Assembly (NCBI GenBank): GCA_029940235.1
Contig: JAOZRI010000125.1
Span: 1-6,855 of the forward strand
Length of the DNA stretch: 6,855 nucleotides
Origin: Desulfobacula sp.
Lineage (GTDB): Bacteria; Desulfobacterota; Desulfobacteria; Desulfobacterales; Desulfobacteraceae
Direction of reading: 5' to 3'
Below, piece by piece: positions 5,795-6,855 of this stretch. Positions within the stretch are counted from its first letter, which is position 1. The number at the start of each line of letters is the position of its first letter. The position numbers were made by a program, and so were the translations under genes. The notes beneath the pieces were generated by a model that saw only the letters and a program-made list of their open reading frames with translations, had not been told where the DNA came from and made no database searches.

Positions 5795-6855
5795 TCAAGT
5801 TAATAAAAATTCACTTGGCACTCCAAAACTTGTCACAATAACTTCTTTCTTTGCTCTGGTGGCCGCAACATAAAGCAATGCTCTTTCATGAATCTTAGCC
5901 TCTTGTTTGATCACGGGATCATATGTCTGACTGCTTGAACTTTCAAAGGGGACGATTCCCTGGTTAACTCCTGCAATGATGACTCTGTCAAATTCAAGGC
6001 CTTTGACTCTGTGCATTGTAGCAAGCCTAAGTCCTGGAGTATTTTGATCTTCGGCCTCAGTACGTTTTATCAAATATGTTTCAAAACCTTTACCTTCAAT
6101 AGCATTCTTGTATTGGTTTATAAGGCTGTTTGTTCTGGCGACCAGACAAATTTCTTTTATCTGAATCTCGTCTTTGTTTACCTGTTGAAGGTATTGGGTT
6201 ATATAATCAATCTCTTCTTGAAATGTGGTAAAATATTTAATTTTAGGAGATGAACCATGAAGAAGTGATTTATAACCTTTTTGATCATCATCACCTCCAT
6301 CAAGATCATCGACCTTAATATTTTTTAAAAGTCCCACAGCCCATCTTTGTGTTTCATCAGTTGTACGGTAGTTTATTCTAAGCTTTCTTCCCCTCCCGAT
6401 AATTTTGACGCCGCACTGCCCAAGCACAACCCTATGTTTATAGATACGCTGATGAGCATCACCAACAATAAATATATCATTTTTAGTCTCCTGTGGGATT
6501 ATTTGCCGTATAAGTTTAAAGGCCTGTACTCCCATATCCTGGGCTTCATCGACAATTATTGAACGATAGGAGAAAGTTTGCTCCTTTTCCCTGAGTAAAA
6601 GCCTGGCATCTCTCATTGCGTCAGCACCTTCCCGAAGACCTGTTTCGTTGAGTAAGATCCGATATTCCTCAAATACAGTCCAAACCAATTTTCGTATCTT
6701 TCTACTCAACCTTGTTCCCCTACCGACACGGGAAGCGCTTAAATATTCTTCAAAAGATGTAATTGCCTGCGGCTGGATCACCCGCGTCCATTCTTCCCTG
6801 TAAAAAGACAAATCAAAATCAAGATCTGCCGGAACCAGATCCAATGCTTTATTCC
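5795..6855 (-). CDS. SF1 UvrD/Rep-type DNA helicase, C-terminal part (5' end beyond window)
   Basis: The frame is open to the window edge: codons for NKA precede the only candidate start inside the window, a TTG at 6842-6844 with no plausible ribosome site. The gene therefore begins upstream, and Walker A (motif I) is not seen. Numbered from that TTG, the visible SF1A motifs are II VDEAQD (98-103), III GDAHQRIY (128-135), IV NYRTT (158-162), V TMHRVKGLEFDRVI (276-289) and VI LLYVAATRAKKEVIV (323-337). This is an ATP-dependent 3'-5' translocase or helicase core. It ends 12 residues after motif VI, without the long C-terminal extension of UvrD, Rep or PcrA, and HQRIY replaces the more usual QQSIY. 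It is therefore probably not one of those housekeeping enzymes. The subfamily cannot be settled without the N-terminus. It lies upstream of htpG on the same strand, 153 bp away, with no clear terminator between. Confidence 0.9.
   Translation of the reverse strand, partial: NKALDLVPADLDFDLSFYREEWTRVIQPQAITSFEEYLSASRVGRGTRLSRKIRKLVWTVFEEYRILLNETGLREGADAMRDARLLLREKEQTFSYRSIIVDEAQDMGVQAFKLIRQIIPQETKNDIFIVGDAHQRIYKHRVVLGQCGVKIIGRGRKLRINYRTTDETQRWAVGLLKNIKVDDLDGGDDDQKGYKSLLHGSSPKIKYFTTFQEEIDYITQYLQQVNKDEIQIKEICLVARTNSLINQYKNAIEGKGFETYLIKRTEAEDQNTPGLRLATMHRVKGLEFDRVIIAGVNQGIVPFESSSSQTYDPVIKQEAKIHERALLYVAATRAKKEVIVTSFGVPSEFLLT

Noticed and set aside
5765..5797. Possible terminator after the helicase gene (TTGA-GTGG-TCAA with an adjoining A-run)
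   Set aside because: The stem is only 4 bp, and in the minus-strand direction it is followed by A residues, not T. On the plus strand there is no gene for it to end.
1..6855. A new defence or mobile system spanning the window
   Set aside because: Apart from the partial helicase, the genes are recognisable cellular functions in one operon. There is no transposase, integrase, CRISPR repeat, toxin-antitoxin pair, reverse transcriptase or nuclease gene here.

Overview
The window comes from a bacterial chromosome of low-to-moderate GC. The character of the proteins (an HtpG opening with a [13 protein letters not shown] N-terminus, a Cys-rich RimO, a long-chain polyprenyl synthase, and an exported FlgT-like protein of a kind I associate with Desulfobacterota) suggests a strictly or facultatively anaerobic deltaproteobacterium, possibly of the Desulfobacterales. 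That placement is inference from remembered protein character, not from a marker gene. Every gene I can support lies on the minus strand, so the biological order runs from high to low coordinates.

Layout, in transcription order. (1) 6855-5795: the C-terminal part of an SF1 (UvrD/Rep-type) helicase, cut by the window edge. (2) 5794-5642: a 153-bp AT-rich intergenic region with a candidate promoter, a direct repeat over its -35 and a small hairpin that presents the htpG Shine-Dalgarno in its loop. (3) 5641-101: four tightly packed genes, htpG (Hsp90 chaperone), rimO (ribosomal protein S12 methylthiotransferase), a trans-polyprenyl diphosphate synthase, and an exported protein with an FlgT-like N-terminal region. 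The first two junctions are 4-nt ATGA overlaps and the last is a 2-nt gap, so this looks like one translationally coupled operon. (4) 100-46: a short spacer with a TTGACA-type promoter aimed at the next gene. (5) 45-1: the 5' part of a tRNA-Val(GAC) gene, truncated by the window edge.

Functionally the operon mixes proteostasis and ribosome modification (htpG, rimO) with quinone side-chain synthesis and an envelope protein. I see no obvious common pathway. Co-expression, perhaps under stress control through htpG, is the simplest reading.

I did not find an undescribed multi-gene system. The points most worth a second look are a perfect 16-bp inverted repeat with a 4-nt loop inside the rimO coding sequence, a C at position 33 of the tRNA-Val anticodon loop where bacteria almost always have U, and the hairpin around the htpG ribosome binding site.
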